Of a stretch of 22,864 nucleotides of DNA, positions 14,668 through 22,864 are shown one piece after another. Position numbers and translations under genes: made by a program. The number at the start of each line of letters is the position of its first letter. Within the stretch, counting starts at the first letter, position 1. The stretch covers positions 13,735 through 36,598 of the forward strand of contig PBHA01000008.1 of assembly GCA_002719425.1 (NCBI GenBank). Reading direction: 5' to 3'. The stretch is from Chloroflexota bacterium. Its GTDB lineage: Bacteria > Chloroflexota > Dehalococcoidia > UBA1151 > TMED-70. The notes under the pieces are model-generated. The model saw only the letters and a program-made list of their open reading frames with translations, had not been told where the DNA came from and made no database searches.

Positions 14668-15174
14668 TTAATTTTCTTTCTTAAATGCTATTTCTACTAA
14701 AATGGGTCTAAGCAAATAATCTTTATGTTTATATCCTGGAGATATTTGTCTTATAATATCTCCGTCTTCAAAATCAACGGTTTCTACCCTTGATATAGCT
14801 TCATGAATATTTGGATCAAATTTGTCATTTTTATCAAGATTTAGCTCAACAAACTCATAATTTGAAAGCAAAGACTTAAAGTTGTTATTTACTGACTTTA
14901 TTCCATCAACCCAAGATTTATAAGTCTTTGAATCGATTTTTGACGATAGAGCTAAATTTATTTGATCAAGAACATTAATAATTTGCATGAAAATTTTTCT
15001 TTGGGCTCTATCCTCAGATTCTTTACTATCTTGAGAAACCTTTTTCCTATAATTTACTAGATCAGCCTGTGCTCTCTGGGCAATATCTAAATATTTATCC
15101 TTTTCGGATATAATTTCTTCAATTTTATCCTCAAGTAACTTTATTTTTTTTTCGTTTTTTGTCTCTTTAGGCAT
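14668..15174 (-). CDS. grpE: nucleotide exchange factor GrpE
   Basis: GrpE releases ADP from DnaK and acts as a thermosensor of the chaperone cycle. The 168-residue protein has the family layout: a long N-terminal helix (about 5-60), helices around 60-110, then the beta-rich head. The signature is complete: [30 protein letters not shown], and the closing [11 protein letters not shown]. It starts two bases after the hspR stop, implying translational coupling, and is followed by dnaK. Nothing is missing. Confidence 0.96.
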   Translation of the reverse strand: MPKETKNEKKIKLLEDKIEEIISEKDKYLDIAQRAQADLVNYRKKVSQDSKESEDRAQRKIFMQIINVLDQINLALSSKIDSKTYKSWVDGIKSVNNNFKSLLSNYEFVELNLDKNDKFDPNIHEAISRVETVDFEDGDIIRQISPGYKHKDYLLRPILVEIAFKKEN

Positions 15175-15176
15175 AA

Positions 15177-15617
15177 TTAGATTTTTATTCCAAGTTCTAA
15201 AAATAATTGTTTTAATTCTTTGGATGCAACTTTTGCAGAGTTCTTATAAACTTGATTATTGACGCCTTGTTCTAACAAATTTACTATCTCTTTTATTCTC
15301 ATTGATAAAGCGAGTACAAGTTTTGCACCTTCAAGATTTAACCCATATCTTTCAGTCAGAAGTTTTACTATTTGTAGCCTCAAAAGATCATTTTCTGAGT
15401 ACAATCTCCTTCTTCCATCAGTTCTTGAAGGTTTTACCAATCCGTTTCTGTCATATTTTCTCAAGGTATTTGGATGCATGGAAATAAGATCTGAAGCAAC
15501 ACTAATTGTATAAACCCCTAATACTGGATCAGAGTTAATTTCTGAATTCAAATTTGAGTCAGATCTCAAACTTGAGACAGTGACTGAATTTGAAACTATC
15601 CACCCTCTATTAACCAT
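15177..15617 (-). CDS. hspR: MerR-family heat-shock repressor, HspR-like
   Basis: This protein is a likely autoregulated repressor of the chaperone operon. The winged-helix DNA-binding core, VYTISVASDLISMHPNTLRK then YDRNGLVKPSRTDGRRRLYS (about residues 35-75), is close to HspR, and a C-terminal dimerisation helix follows. I start the gene at the ATG at 15617 (146 residues) because GGGAG lies five bases upstream. The frame extends to a TTG at 15665, but that TTG is the first part of the -35 hexamer. The roughly 33 residues before the DNA-binding domain are unusual for HspR, polar and low in complexity, and are encoded by DNA holding a half-site array (15548-15577). A downstream TTG start, leaving the array untranslated, is possible but lacks a ribosome site. 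HspR is usually last in dnaK operons; here it is first. Confidence 0.85.
   Translation of the reverse strand: MVNRGWIVSNSVTVSSLRSDSNLNSEINSDPVLGVYTISVASDLISMHPNTLRKYDRNGLVKPSRTDGRRRLYSENDLLRLQIVKLLTERYGLNLEGAKLVLALSMRIKEIVNLLEQGVNNQVYKNSAKVASKELKQLFLELGIKI
15548..15577. promoter_or_regulatory. array of TTGAG/CTCAA half-sites, possible HspR operator inside the hspR 5' region
   Basis: On the plus strand TCAAATTTGA (15548-15557) and TCAAACTTGA (15566-15575) are two palindromic units 18 bases apart. The second is embedded in the 14-base palindrome TCTCAAACTTGAGA (15564-15577). The half-sites TTGAG/CTCAA are those of the HAIR element (CTTGAGT-N7-ACTCAAG) bound by HspR, but the arm spacing here differs (two or six bases rather than nine). 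The array lies about 55-85 bases downstream of the predicted transcription start. Confidence 0.45.
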
Positions 15618-15636
15618 AAATACTCCCTTTATCCAT

Positions 15637-15665
15637 ATGATAATACTTAACACGTTATGTGTCAA
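15637..15665 (-). promoter_or_regulatory. near-consensus sigma-70 promoter of the hspR-grpE-dnaK operon
   Basis: The minus strand reads TTGACA (15665-15660), exactly 17 bases, then TATCAT (15642-15637). This is the best promoter match in the window. Transcription would begin near 15630, leaving a leader of about 13 bases with GGGAG before the ATG at 15617. The spacer holds a small ACAC-N5-GTGT inverted repeat. Confidence 0.75.
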
Positions 15666-15747
15666 TTAGTCCTATTACGAAATCATCAATAAAACTAAAG
15701 AATGAGTAAAAGTTTACATTTTGTTAACGAATTAAATTAATTAATGC

Positions 15748-15774
15748 TTGATTTATCAAAAAAGGACATATAAT
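15748..15774 (+). promoter_or_regulatory. putative promoter for the small zinc-ribbon gene
   Basis: CTTGAT/TTGATT (15747-15753) and TATAAT (15769-15774) are separated by 15-16 bases. Transcription would start near 15781, about 37 bases before the GTG start. The region 15666-15817 between this gene and hspR is otherwise featureless A/T-rich DNA. Confidence 0.5.
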
Positions 15775-15817
15775 ATAGTTTCTTGGAAAATACAAATATA
15801 AGAAGGAAATTAATAAA

Positions 15818-15973
15818 GTGATTTACTCTAAATGCTGTCCTTGTGGTGGAGATATTGAGATAAATACTGATTACGAAGGTAAGTTTCACCTTGCGTGTAT
15901 TCAGTGCAGCAAAGAAATATCTAAATCAGAGGCAATCAACATGCTAAAAAAGCTACAACCTAAAGTAGCTTAA
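15818..15973 (+). CDS. 51-residue zinc-ribbon protein, GTG start
   Basis: This short open frame begins at GTG (15818) with AGAAGGA about ten bases upstream and ends at TAA (15971-15973). It encodes MIYSKCCPCGGDI then a polar stretch, HLACIQCSKEISKSEAI, and a basic helix ending KLQPKVA. The CPCG and CIQC pairs, 21 residues apart, are typical of a single zinc ribbon, and the helical C-terminus is amphipathic. It is read toward atpC, with 10 bases between stops. Function is unknown; small zinc ribbons of this type often bind nucleic acid or protein partners. The codon pattern, ribosome site and promoter support a real gene. Confidence 0.75.
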   Translation: MIYSKCCPCGGDIEINTDYEGKFHLACIQCSKEISKSEAINMLKKLQPKVA

Positions 15974-15983
15974 TTTATTTCTT

Positions 15984-16250
15984 TTACTGTTCTTCAGAAA
16001 GATTTTCAATAATTATCGTTAAAGAATCGTTTATATTTTCAATAAACCCTGAGTCTATTACGAAATTCGTATTTTTTCCATCACTCGTATTAACGGTAAT
16101 AGTACCTTTATTTAATGAGGATAAAATAGCTGCGTGTTTAGGCAAAATGGTCATTTGACCCAGAGAACCTGGAACTAGAACACTATCAGCTTCTCCAGAA
16201 AATATTTCTCCACTAGGAGAAACTATATTAACATTTATGCTATTCCCCAT
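15984..16250 (-). CDS. atpC: ATP synthase epsilon subunit, short form without C-terminal helices
   Basis: Epsilon joins the central stalk to the c-ring. The 88 residues cover the N-terminal beta-sandwich: VNIVSPSGEIFSGEADSVLVPGSLGQMTILPKHAAILSSL, then a DSGFIE region. They end at ENLSEEQ, where normal epsilons (about 130-140 residues) continue into two helices. No frameshifted remainder is seen after the stop; the convergent small zinc-ribbon gene ends 10 bases away. The missing helices are the part that inhibits ATP hydrolysis in many bacteria. Short epsilons are known from a few lineages, such as green sulfur bacteria. The start is one base after the atpD stop. Confidence 0.92.
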   Translation of the reverse strand: MGNSINVNIVSPSGEIFSGEADSVLVPGSLGQMTILPKHAAILSSLNKGTITVNTSDGKNTNFVIDSGFIENINDSLTIIIENLSEEQ

Positions 16251-16251
16251 A

Positions 16252-17682
<1,431 letters not shown>

Positions 17683-18540
17683 TTACTTTCCTTCTAATGC
17701 AGCAATACCACCTATCAAATCTAGTAGTTCTGCAGTAATTGTTTCCTGTCTAGCTTTATTCAAATCTAGAGTCAATTCTCCTATAAGCTCACTAGCATTA
17801 TCAGTAGCATTTTGCATTGCAACCATTCTTGCAGAATGTTCACTTGCAAAAGCCTCTAGTATAGACTGATAAATTTGAGATCTAACATATTTTGGAGTTA
17901 ACTCAATTAGAACCTCATAATCTGAAGGTTCATAAATATAATCACTTATTGAAGTTTCTTCACCATCATTAGAGATAGGAAGAACAGTTTGTACCTTTGG
18001 AACCTGGGCTGTAGTTGTTATAAACTCGCTATAAACTAAATCAACTTGGTCCCATTTCTCTTCTAAAAATCCTTTTATTGCAATATCTGAAATAGCTAAA
18101 GTATCAGTTATCTCGGGCCTGTCAGGTATTTCAAGTTGTTCAACTATATCCTGATCTCTAGAATTTAAGAATCTAAAACCTTTTTTCCCTACTGATAAAA
18201 CACTATAACTTTCTTTAGAAGATTGAATAACTTCTAAAGCTTTTCTATTAATGTTTCCAACTAAAGCTCCTGCCAAACCTCTATCAGGTGTAACTAAAAT
18301 CATTAATTTATTCTTTATTTCTCTTTTTTCCAACAATGGAATGTTTACTCTTTCTAAATCAACAGAAGAGGACAAATTTGTAAGCAATGACTTAATTGTT
18401 TCTGCATATTTTTTACCCATTATCACGTTTTGTTGGGCTCTTCTCATTTTTGAAGCAGCAATTAATTGCATGGCTCCGGTAACCTTTGCAGTATTAGAAA
18501 CTGATCTTATTCTTGCTCTTAATTCTTTAGTACTAGGCAT
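17683..18540 (-). CDS. atpG: ATP synthase gamma subunit
   Basis: Gamma forms the rotating coiled-coil shaft of F1. The 285-residue protein has the N-terminal helix start TKELRARIRSVSNTAKVTGA followed by MQLIAASKMRRAQ, a central GLAGALVGNINRK segment, and the C-terminal helix with MQNATDNASELI and NKARQETITAELLDLIGG. All are family hallmarks and the length is normal. It begins two bases after the atpA stop, so translation is coupled. Confidence 0.97.
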   Translation of the reverse strand: MPSTKELRARIRSVSNTAKVTGAMQLIAASKMRRAQQNVIMGKKYAETIKSLLTNLSSSVDLERVNIPLLEKREIKNKLMILVTPDRGLAGALVGNINRKALEVIQSSKESYSVLSVGKKGFRFLNSRDQDIVEQLEIPDRPEITDTLAISDIAIKGFLEEKWDQVDLVYSEFITTTAQVPKVQTVLPISNDGEETSISDYIYEPSDYEVLIELTPKYVRSQIYQSILEAFASEHSARMVAMQNATDNASELIGELTLDLNKARQETITAELLDLIGGIAALEGK

Positions 18541-18542
18541 AT

Positions 18543-20054
18543 TTAATTTCCAAAAGTTCCTTTATAGGTTTTTAATGCTTCATCTAATTTCTTTTTTATA
18601 TCATCTGAAAGTTCACCTTTATCATGAATTTCTTTCATTACATCAGGTATATTTGCTGAAATGAAATCATACCAGCCAGTCTCAAATTCAGAAATTTTTT
18701 CTATCTCAACATCATCCAAGGATCCTTGATTTGCAGCATAAAAAATTGAAACTTGATTTTCAAATGATAAAGGCTCATTTTCATTTTGTTTGAGAAGCTC
18801 AGTCAATCTTTCTCCTCTAGCAAGTTGTTGTTTAGTAATTGCATCCAAATCATCCGTTCCAAACTGAGCAAATGTTTTCAGAGAATCATATTGAGCCATC
18901 TCACCCTTAAGTGAACCTGATACTTCTTTCATAGCTTTTTTTTGTGCTGATGAACCAACTCGAGTTACTGAAAGTCCAGCATTTACAGCTGGTCTTACAC
19001 CTGAGTTGAATAGGTCTGGTTCTAAGTACAACTGACCATCAGTTATTGAAATAACATTTGTGGGAATATAACCCGAAACGTCACCTGCTTGCGTTTCAAT
19101 TATTGGTAAAGCTGTGATTGAGCCTCCGCCATACGCATCGTCTAGTTTTACTGCTCTTTCTAGAAGTCTTGAATGTAAATAAAAAACATCCCCAGGATAA
19201 GCTTCACGACCTGGAGGTCTTCTTAGCAATAAAGACATTTGTCTGTATGCCCAAGCATGTTTACTCAAGTCATCGTATACGATCAATACATCTTTTCCTT
19301 GAGACATGAAATATTCTGCCATAGTTACTCCTGCATAAGGAGCTAAATACTGTAATGCGGCTGAATCAGAAGCATTAGCACTTACAACCACTGTATTATC
19401 TAAAGCTCCCTGTTCTTCCAATCTAGTAACAACGGCAGCCACTTTAGATGCTTTTTGACCTACAGCTACATAAATTCCAATAATGTCTGAGTCTTTTTGA
19501 TTGATAAGAGCATCTACACACAAAGATGTCTTACCCGTTGTTCTATCCCCAATAACCAATTCTCTTTGACCTCTTCCTACTGGAACCATAGCATCGACAA
19601 TTTTCAAACCAAACTGAACAGGCTCATCAACAGATTTTCTTTCAACAACACCCGCAGCTATTTTTTCTACAGGTAAAGATTCTGATGTTGATACATCACC
19701 TTTACCATCCATTGGCCTACCAAGAGGATCCACTACTCTTCCTAACAAATTATCCCCTACTGGAACTTCAACAATTCTACCAGTTGACCTTACCTCATCT
19801 CCTTCTTTAATTGAAAGATAATCTCCCAAGATTACTGCTCCGACACTATCTTCTTCTAGGTTTAGCGCAAGTCCAATAATATCATTAGGGAATTGTAACA
19901 ACTCATTAACTTTTACACTTGAGAGTCCGTGTATAGTTACAACACCATCTCCTGCTTCAACAACAGTACCAATATCTACCATACTGAAATCTCCGCCAAA
20001 TTCTTCTATTTGACGTTTTATTATTGACGCTATATCTTGACTATTTGGTGACAT
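18543..20054 (-). CDS. atpA: ATP synthase alpha subunit
   Basis: Alpha is the non-catalytic nucleotide-binding F1 subunit. The 503-residue protein has the P-loop GDRTTGKTS at residues 169-177, the region [49 protein letters not shown], and the arginine-finger area near [19 protein letters not shown]. Thr replaces the usual Gln in DRQTGKT, a minor change. The ATG at 20054 has GGAG just upstream and follows atpH by 15 bases. It lies within the usual H-A-G-D order. Confidence 0.98.
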   Translation of the reverse strand: MSPNSQDIASIIKRQIEEFGGDFSMVDIGTVVEAGDGVVTIHGLSSVKVNELLQFPNDIIGLALNLEEDSVGAVILGDYLSIKEGDEVRSTGRIVEVPVGDNLLGRVVDPLGRPMDGKGDVSTSESLPVEKIAAGVVERKSVDEPVQFGLKIVDAMVPVGRGQRELVIGDRTTGKTSLCVDALINQKDSDIIGIYVAVGQKASKVAAVVTRLEEQGALDNTVVVSANASDSAALQYLAPYAGVTMAEYFMSQGKDVLIVYDDLSKHAWAYRQMSLLLRRPPGREAYPGDVFYLHSRLLERAVKLDDAYGGGSITALPIIETQAGDVSGYIPTNVISITDGQLYLEPDLFNSGVRPAVNAGLSVTRVGSSAQKKAMKEVSGSLKGEMAQYDSLKTFAQFGTDDLDAITKQQLARGERLTELLKQNENEPLSFENQVSIFYAANQGSLDDVEIEKISEFETGWYDFISANIPDVMKEIHDKGELSDDIKKKLDEALKTYKGTFGN

Positions 20055-20069
20055 AATTCTTCTCCATAA

Positions 20070-20612
20070 CTATAATGTCGTTGATATTAATAAATGATTT
20101 TCTAAACCATTTAGTTTATTTTTAGTGGAACAATCGATAATTGTATCCCCTACTTTTATGATGTATCCTCCAAGTATAGATTTGTCTAAATTCTCAGAAA
20201 TTTCAACATCATCTACTTTAAAAACATCACATATTTTTTTTGTAATTTCATCCTTTTGAGAAACTGTCAATTTCACGAAGGAAGTTACTGTTGCTGAAAC
20301 TTTACCTTCTGAAATTTGGTTTTGATCAAAGAATTCATTCATAACTCGTTCAAAATAATTTATATGACCTTTATTGATCAACAATTTCAAGAAATTAATA
20401 AAAAGTTTTTCATAACCTTTAAATAGGGTATCTATTGACTTATATTTCTCAGAATTAGGAACTTGTGGAGAGCTCAAAAAAGAATACAAATCATCATCAT
20501 TCATTATTTCTTTAGAATTACTAAAGTTATCTATCCAGATGTTAGTATTATTTTTTTCTTTAGCTATATCGAGAATTGCTTTCCCGTATCTTTTAGTTAG
20601 TGAACTTGCCAT
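20070..20612 (-). CDS. atpH: ATP synthase delta subunit
   Basis: Delta is the stator subunit that links the b-subunit stalk to the top of F1. The 180-residue protein has the all-helical N-domain (about 1-105; starts SLTKRYGKAILDIAKEKN, with FLSSPQVP and FLKLLINKGHINYF), then the C-terminal part with VTSFVKLTVSQKDEITKK and the closing ILGGYIIKVGDTIIDCSTKN. These are the standard OSCP/delta landmarks. It begins five bases after atpF. Confidence 0.94.
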   Translation of the reverse strand: MASSLTKRYGKAILDIAKEKNNTNIWIDNFSNSKEIMNDDDLYSFLSSPQVPNSEKYKSIDTLFKGYEKLFINFLKLLINKGHINYFERVMNEFFDQNQISEGKVSATVTSFVKLTVSQKDEITKKICDVFKVDDVEISENLDKSILGGYIIKVGDTIIDCSTKNKLNGLENHLLISTTL

Positions 20613-20617
20613 ATTTC

Positions 20618-21109
20618 CTAATTGTTAATTTCTTCTTTTAGAGTTTTGTCAATTAATTCTTTATGATCTTTCTCATCAATAGATTTATCAACAACTTTAG
20701 TAGCTGCTGAAATTACTAAAGAGGAAAATTCTTTCTTGACGTTTTGAATAGTTTTTTCTTCAAGCTTAGCCATTTCCTTCTCTGTCTTCTTTACTAATTC
20801 CAGAGAATCTTGTTCAGCTTTTTCAGCTTGTTGAAGCCTATATTTCTCAGCTGCTTCTCGTGCGTCTTGAATAAGCTTCTGACCTTCTTGTCTTGCAGCA
20901 TTTATTTCATCCTCTAATTTTTGAGCTGATTCATCAGCCTCATTCTTAACTTTTTCAGCTGCTTCTAAACTTTCTTTAATCTTTTCAGAACGGGTTTGAA
21001 GCATAGTACCAATAGGTCCAAATAAAAGTTTCCTAAGAATTAAAAACAACACTGTAAAACTTATTAACTGAGTTATTAAACCCGATAAATTTATACCTAA
21101 TGCATCCAT
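20618..21109 (-). CDS. atpF: ATP synthase b subunit
   Basis: The b subunit is the peripheral stalk. The 163-residue protein has one N-terminal membrane helix (about residues 5-28, LSGLITQLISFTVLFLILRK) followed by KLLFGPIGTMLQTRSEKIKE and a long charged coiled coil (about 40-140) rich in A, E and K, the usual shape. TAGGAG stands before the ATG. The gene is separated from atpE by 47 bases holding a stem-loop. Only one b-type gene is present, so a b2 homodimer is expected. Confidence 0.95.
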   Translation of the reverse strand: MDALGINLSGLITQLISFTVLFLILRKLLFGPIGTMLQTRSEKIKESLEAAEKVKNEADESAQKLEDEINAARQEGQKLIQDAREAAEKYRLQQAEKAEQDSLELVKKTEKEMAKLEEKTIQNVKKEFSSLVISAATKVVDKSIDEKDHKELIDKTLKEEINN

Positions 21110-21128
21110 ATCTAATCTCCTATTTTTC

Positions 21129-21149
21129 AGCTGAGAGTTTTTCTCAGCC
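21129..21149 (-). promoter_or_regulatory. stem-loop between atpE and atpF
   Basis: The minus strand carries GGCTGAGA, loop AAAAC, TCTCAGCT: an 8-pair stem with one G-U closing pair. It is not followed by a T-run, so it is not a standard terminator. It sits about 10 bases before the atpF ribosome site and just after the atpE stop. It could protect the 3' end of atpE message or damp atpF translation, helping to make many more c than b subunits. Confidence 0.6.
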
Positions 21150-21156
21150 GAAAAGT

Positions 21157-21384
21157 TTATAAAACGAACAAAATCAATATGGCTACAACTAGAGCATAGA
21201 TAGCGATCGCTTCTGTAAAAGCAATAGCTAGAATCATACTCTGTTGGATTGGACCTCTTGCCTCAGGATTTCGTCCCAATGATTGTAAAGCTCCATTAGC
21301 TAACATACCAATACCAAGACTTGATCCAACAGCTCCTAGTCCCATTGATAGTGCAGCCCCTATAGGTTGCCATTCACTTGCCAT
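21157..21384 (-). CDS. atpE: ATP synthase c subunit
   Basis: The c subunit forms the rotor ring. The 75-residue hairpin of two membrane helices has a glycine-rich first helix (GLGAVGSSLGIGMLANGAL), the cytoplasmic RNP loop (residues 38-40) and the ion-carrying E58 in AFTEAIAIYALV. The residue after E58 is Ala rather than Ser/Thr, and the first-helix Gln used by sodium-type rings is absent, so proton coupling is likely. GGGAG precedes the ATG. It lies between atpB and atpF in the standard order. Confidence 0.97.
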   Translation of the reverse strand: MASEWQPIGAALSMGLGAVGSSLGIGMLANGALQSLGRNPEARGPIQQSMILAIAFTEAIAIYALVVAILILFVL

Positions 21385-21431
21385 TTTTTTCTCCCTTCAC
21401 TATTTTTATTTTTTTGCTTATTTAATTTGCC

Positions 21432-22679
21432 CTAATGGTCGTCATGATCCGAGTGAGATGTAACAGCCATTACCCCAAAAACTAATGTTAACATTGAAAA
21501 TATTAGAGCCTGTATGACACCAACAAAAAGTTCAAGACCCATGAACGGCATCATTCCAACCAAAGGCAATAAAAATCCCATTGAAATAAGTACGATTTCA
21601 CCCGCGAACATATTTCCAAAAAGCCTAAACGTAAAACTAATAGTTTTTGCAAATTCACCAAATAATTCTAATATTCCTACAAATGCATTTATTGGGCCTT
21701 GTGAAAAGTTAATAAATTTTCCACCATAGCCCTTAAATCCTAGAGAAGAAAAACCCCAAAATTGAATAGCTATCATAGAAAAGATAGCTATAGCCAAAGT
21801 GGTATTTACATCTGTAGAAGCCCCTCTAAAAAACGGAATCAATTCACCTGTCTTTTTACCCAAATATGATTTTGGGCTAATACTTCCATCTGATTCTTTT
21901 TCATATAATTGAACTACTCTACCATTATGTATATTTTCTAATATTTCGTTCAATCTTGTTATATCTTCAGGCGAGGTTCCTGAATCAATTTTTTTCTTGA
22001 TATCTTTAATTTCGTCTGGAGTGTAACCACCAATTGCACTTAGTGGAGCTCTAGTTGATTCTCCTCTTCCTAAAGGCATCAAACTTATGCCTGCAGTTTT
22101 ATCAAAAACAACGAAGCCATGGTAATGTTCTTCTTCTAGAACACATAATTCAGCCATAATTGGCAATGAATCTTTATAGTCTTCAGCACAATGACCTGAA
22201 TGAGAATGATGATGTACCCATTCTTCGATAGTCTCAACTTTTCCAATAGAACCAACACCAGGCATAATTCCTAACCAGTTAAAAGCCAAAACTCCTAAAA
22301 ATATAGTTATTACAACTGGTAAAAATCTTCTAGCACTCTTTCCTCCAGCTTCTTCTGCAGTATCAATCCAAAATTGAAAAATCATTTCAAAAACATTTTG
22401 CAAACCTGATGGAATTTCTTTCATGTTTCTAGTTGCTCTCCAAGAAAGAATTATCAACAGTAGCATTGCAATCCATAACATTACCGTTGAATTTTTTAAG
22501 TCATATGAGAAAGGAGTAGATATATGTAAAACAGTTTCAGCTGCGATAGATATAAAAGGAAGTGGACCACCTAGAAAACCTAAACCAAAACCGTCTCCTA
22601 GCGCACCACCAAGAACTGAAACTACAAATATTCCTAATACTACTGATAATATAAAAATTATTTTGGGTTTTAAAAACAT
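21432..22679 (-). CDS. atpB: ATP synthase a subunit with large His-containing loop insertion
   Basis: Subunit a forms the proton half-channels. At 415 residues it is far longer than the usual 230-280. Residues 1-140 hold the N-terminal membrane helices, EIPSGLQNVFEMI, and FNWLGIMPG; the core resumes with TDVNTTLAIAIF near 289. The essential Arg is R352 in FRLFGNMFAGE, with E361, E383 and Q390 in the half-channel positions. Between residues about 145 and 285 is an extra, largely hydrophilic domain with HHHSHSGH, HYH, two Cys (164, 179) and a predicted helical stretch (222-252). By the known topology of subunit a, this loop faces the outside of the membrane. The C-terminus is HSDHDDH. The ribosome site is weak (AAGGG about 14 bases upstream). 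Confidence 0.94.
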   Translation of the reverse strand: MFLKPKIIFILSVVLGIFVVSVLGGALGDGFGLGFLGGPLPFISIAAETVLHISTPFSYDLKNSTVMLWIAMLLLIILSWRATRNMKEIPSGLQNVFEMIFQFWIDTAEEAGGKSARRFLPVVITIFLGVLAFNWLGIMPGVGSIGKVETIEEWVHHHSHSGHCAEDYKDSLPIMAELCVLEEEHYHGFVVFDKTAGISLMPLGRGESTRAPLSAIGGYTPDEIKDIKKKIDSGTSPEDITRLNEILENIHNGRVVQLYEKESDGSISPKSYLGKKTGELIPFFRGASTDVNTTLAIAIFSMIAIQFWGFSSLGFKGYGGKFINFSQGPINAFVGILELFGEFAKTISFTFRLFGNMFAGEIVLISMGFLLPLVGMMPFMGLELFVGVIQALIFSMLTLVFGVMAVTSHSDHDDH

Positions 22680-22702
22680 TTAAAAGTATTTTTCCCTTAA
22701 AT

Positions 22703-22864
22703 TTAGCTTTTTAAAATTCTAACCGTACAAATAATACCTACAAAAAGTCCAATCATCAAACCCAATAAGGTCATAAAATAGCCAAGATTTAATCGATTAT
22801 CTAAAAAATTGCCACCAAAAGTAAAAATTACTATAGGTGTTATCATAATCCATCCCATACCTAA
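22703..22864 (-). CDS. AtpZ/AtpI-like ATP synthase-associated membrane protein (partial, 3' end)
   Basis: The last 53 codons of a minus-strand gene end at TAA (22705-22703), 23 bases before atpB; the 5' part lies beyond the window. The visible part has two hydrophobic segments, around GWIMITPIVIFTFGGNFLDNRL and TLLGLMIGLFVGIICTVRI, the two-helix pattern with a WLDxxL-like turn seen in the AtpZ/AtpI group encoded at the head of many atp operons. Relatives are thought to help c-ring assembly or Mg uptake. Which of the two families it belongs to cannot be decided from the fragment. Confidence 0.7.
   Translation of the reverse strand, partial: LGMGWIMITPIVIFTFGGNFLDNRLNLGYFMTLLGLMIGLFVGIICTVRILKS

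Noticed and set aside
15618..15665. Upstream TTG start for hspR
   Set aside because: The TTG belongs to the TTGACA -35 hexamer and the codons after it run through the -10 box; the ATG at 15617 has a good ribosome site.
15666..15817. CIRCE-type (HrcA) operator near the chaperone operon
   Set aside because: No TTAGCACTC-N9-GAGTGCTAA-like repeat is present; the half-sites seen are HspR-like instead.

Overview
This is a gene-dense, strongly A+T-rich bacterial chromosome segment. It carries a nearly complete F-type ATP synthase operon, ftsZ, pgsA, pyruvate kinase, the dnaK/grpE chaperone genes with an HspR-type regulator, and the RNase P RNA gene. Codon use is very A/T-biased throughout and intergenic gaps are short. 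Sugar-acid and D-amino-acid type catabolic enzymes sit among the housekeeping genes, heat shock is controlled through HspR, and most proteins are compact. This is what I would expect of a free-living, streamlined marine bacterium. My best guess is a low-GC Chloroflexota (SAR202/Dehalococcoidia relatives), but the phylum is inferred and not demonstrated.

Layout. (1) 1-1232: the possible tail of a plus-strand gene, then two overlapping minus-strand genes for a CinA-like protein and an HIGH-type nucleotidyltransferase. Homologues of this pair are fused in plants. (2) 1377-2395: pgsA, overlapping a small protein with faint GIY-YIG features. (3) 2403-3479: ftsZ (minus). (4) 3660-8108: a three-gene plus-strand catabolic unit made of a TPP enzyme, an enolase-superfamily dehydratase and an N-acyl-D-amino-acid deacylase. 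(5) 8119-10350 (minus): a coiled-coil zinc-ribbon protein, a serine-recombinase-like protein that appears to have lost its active site, then rnpB. (6) 10451-11899: pyruvate kinase, convergent with (7) 11896-15617 (minus): hspR-grpE-dnaK-FAH-family hydrolase, read from a near-consensus promoter. (8) 15818-15973: a 51-residue zinc-ribbon protein with a GTG start. (9) 15984-22864 (minus): atpZ/I(partial)-atpB-E-F-H-A-G-D-C.

How the genes fit together. The ATP synthase operon is complete for F1 and Fo but has two departures from the usual plan. Subunit a carries a roughly 140-residue His-containing insertion in an outer-face loop, and epsilon lacks the C-terminal inhibitory helices. The chaperone operon is led by its own putative repressor gene, whose 5' part holds a regular array of TTGAG/CTCAA half-sites resembling HspR operator elements. 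The catabolic trio and the FAH-family hydrolase could supply central metabolism with oxo-acids, near pyruvate kinase, but substrates cannot be read from sequence.

I saw no tRNA genes, CRISPR arrays, insertion sequences or prophage. The recombinase-like gene looks domesticated rather than mobile. There is no unmistakable new defence or mobile system. The best candidates for new biology are the recombinase-like/zinc-ribbon pair beside rnpB, the AtpB insertion, the split CinA/nucleotidyltransferase pair and the operator array inside hspR.
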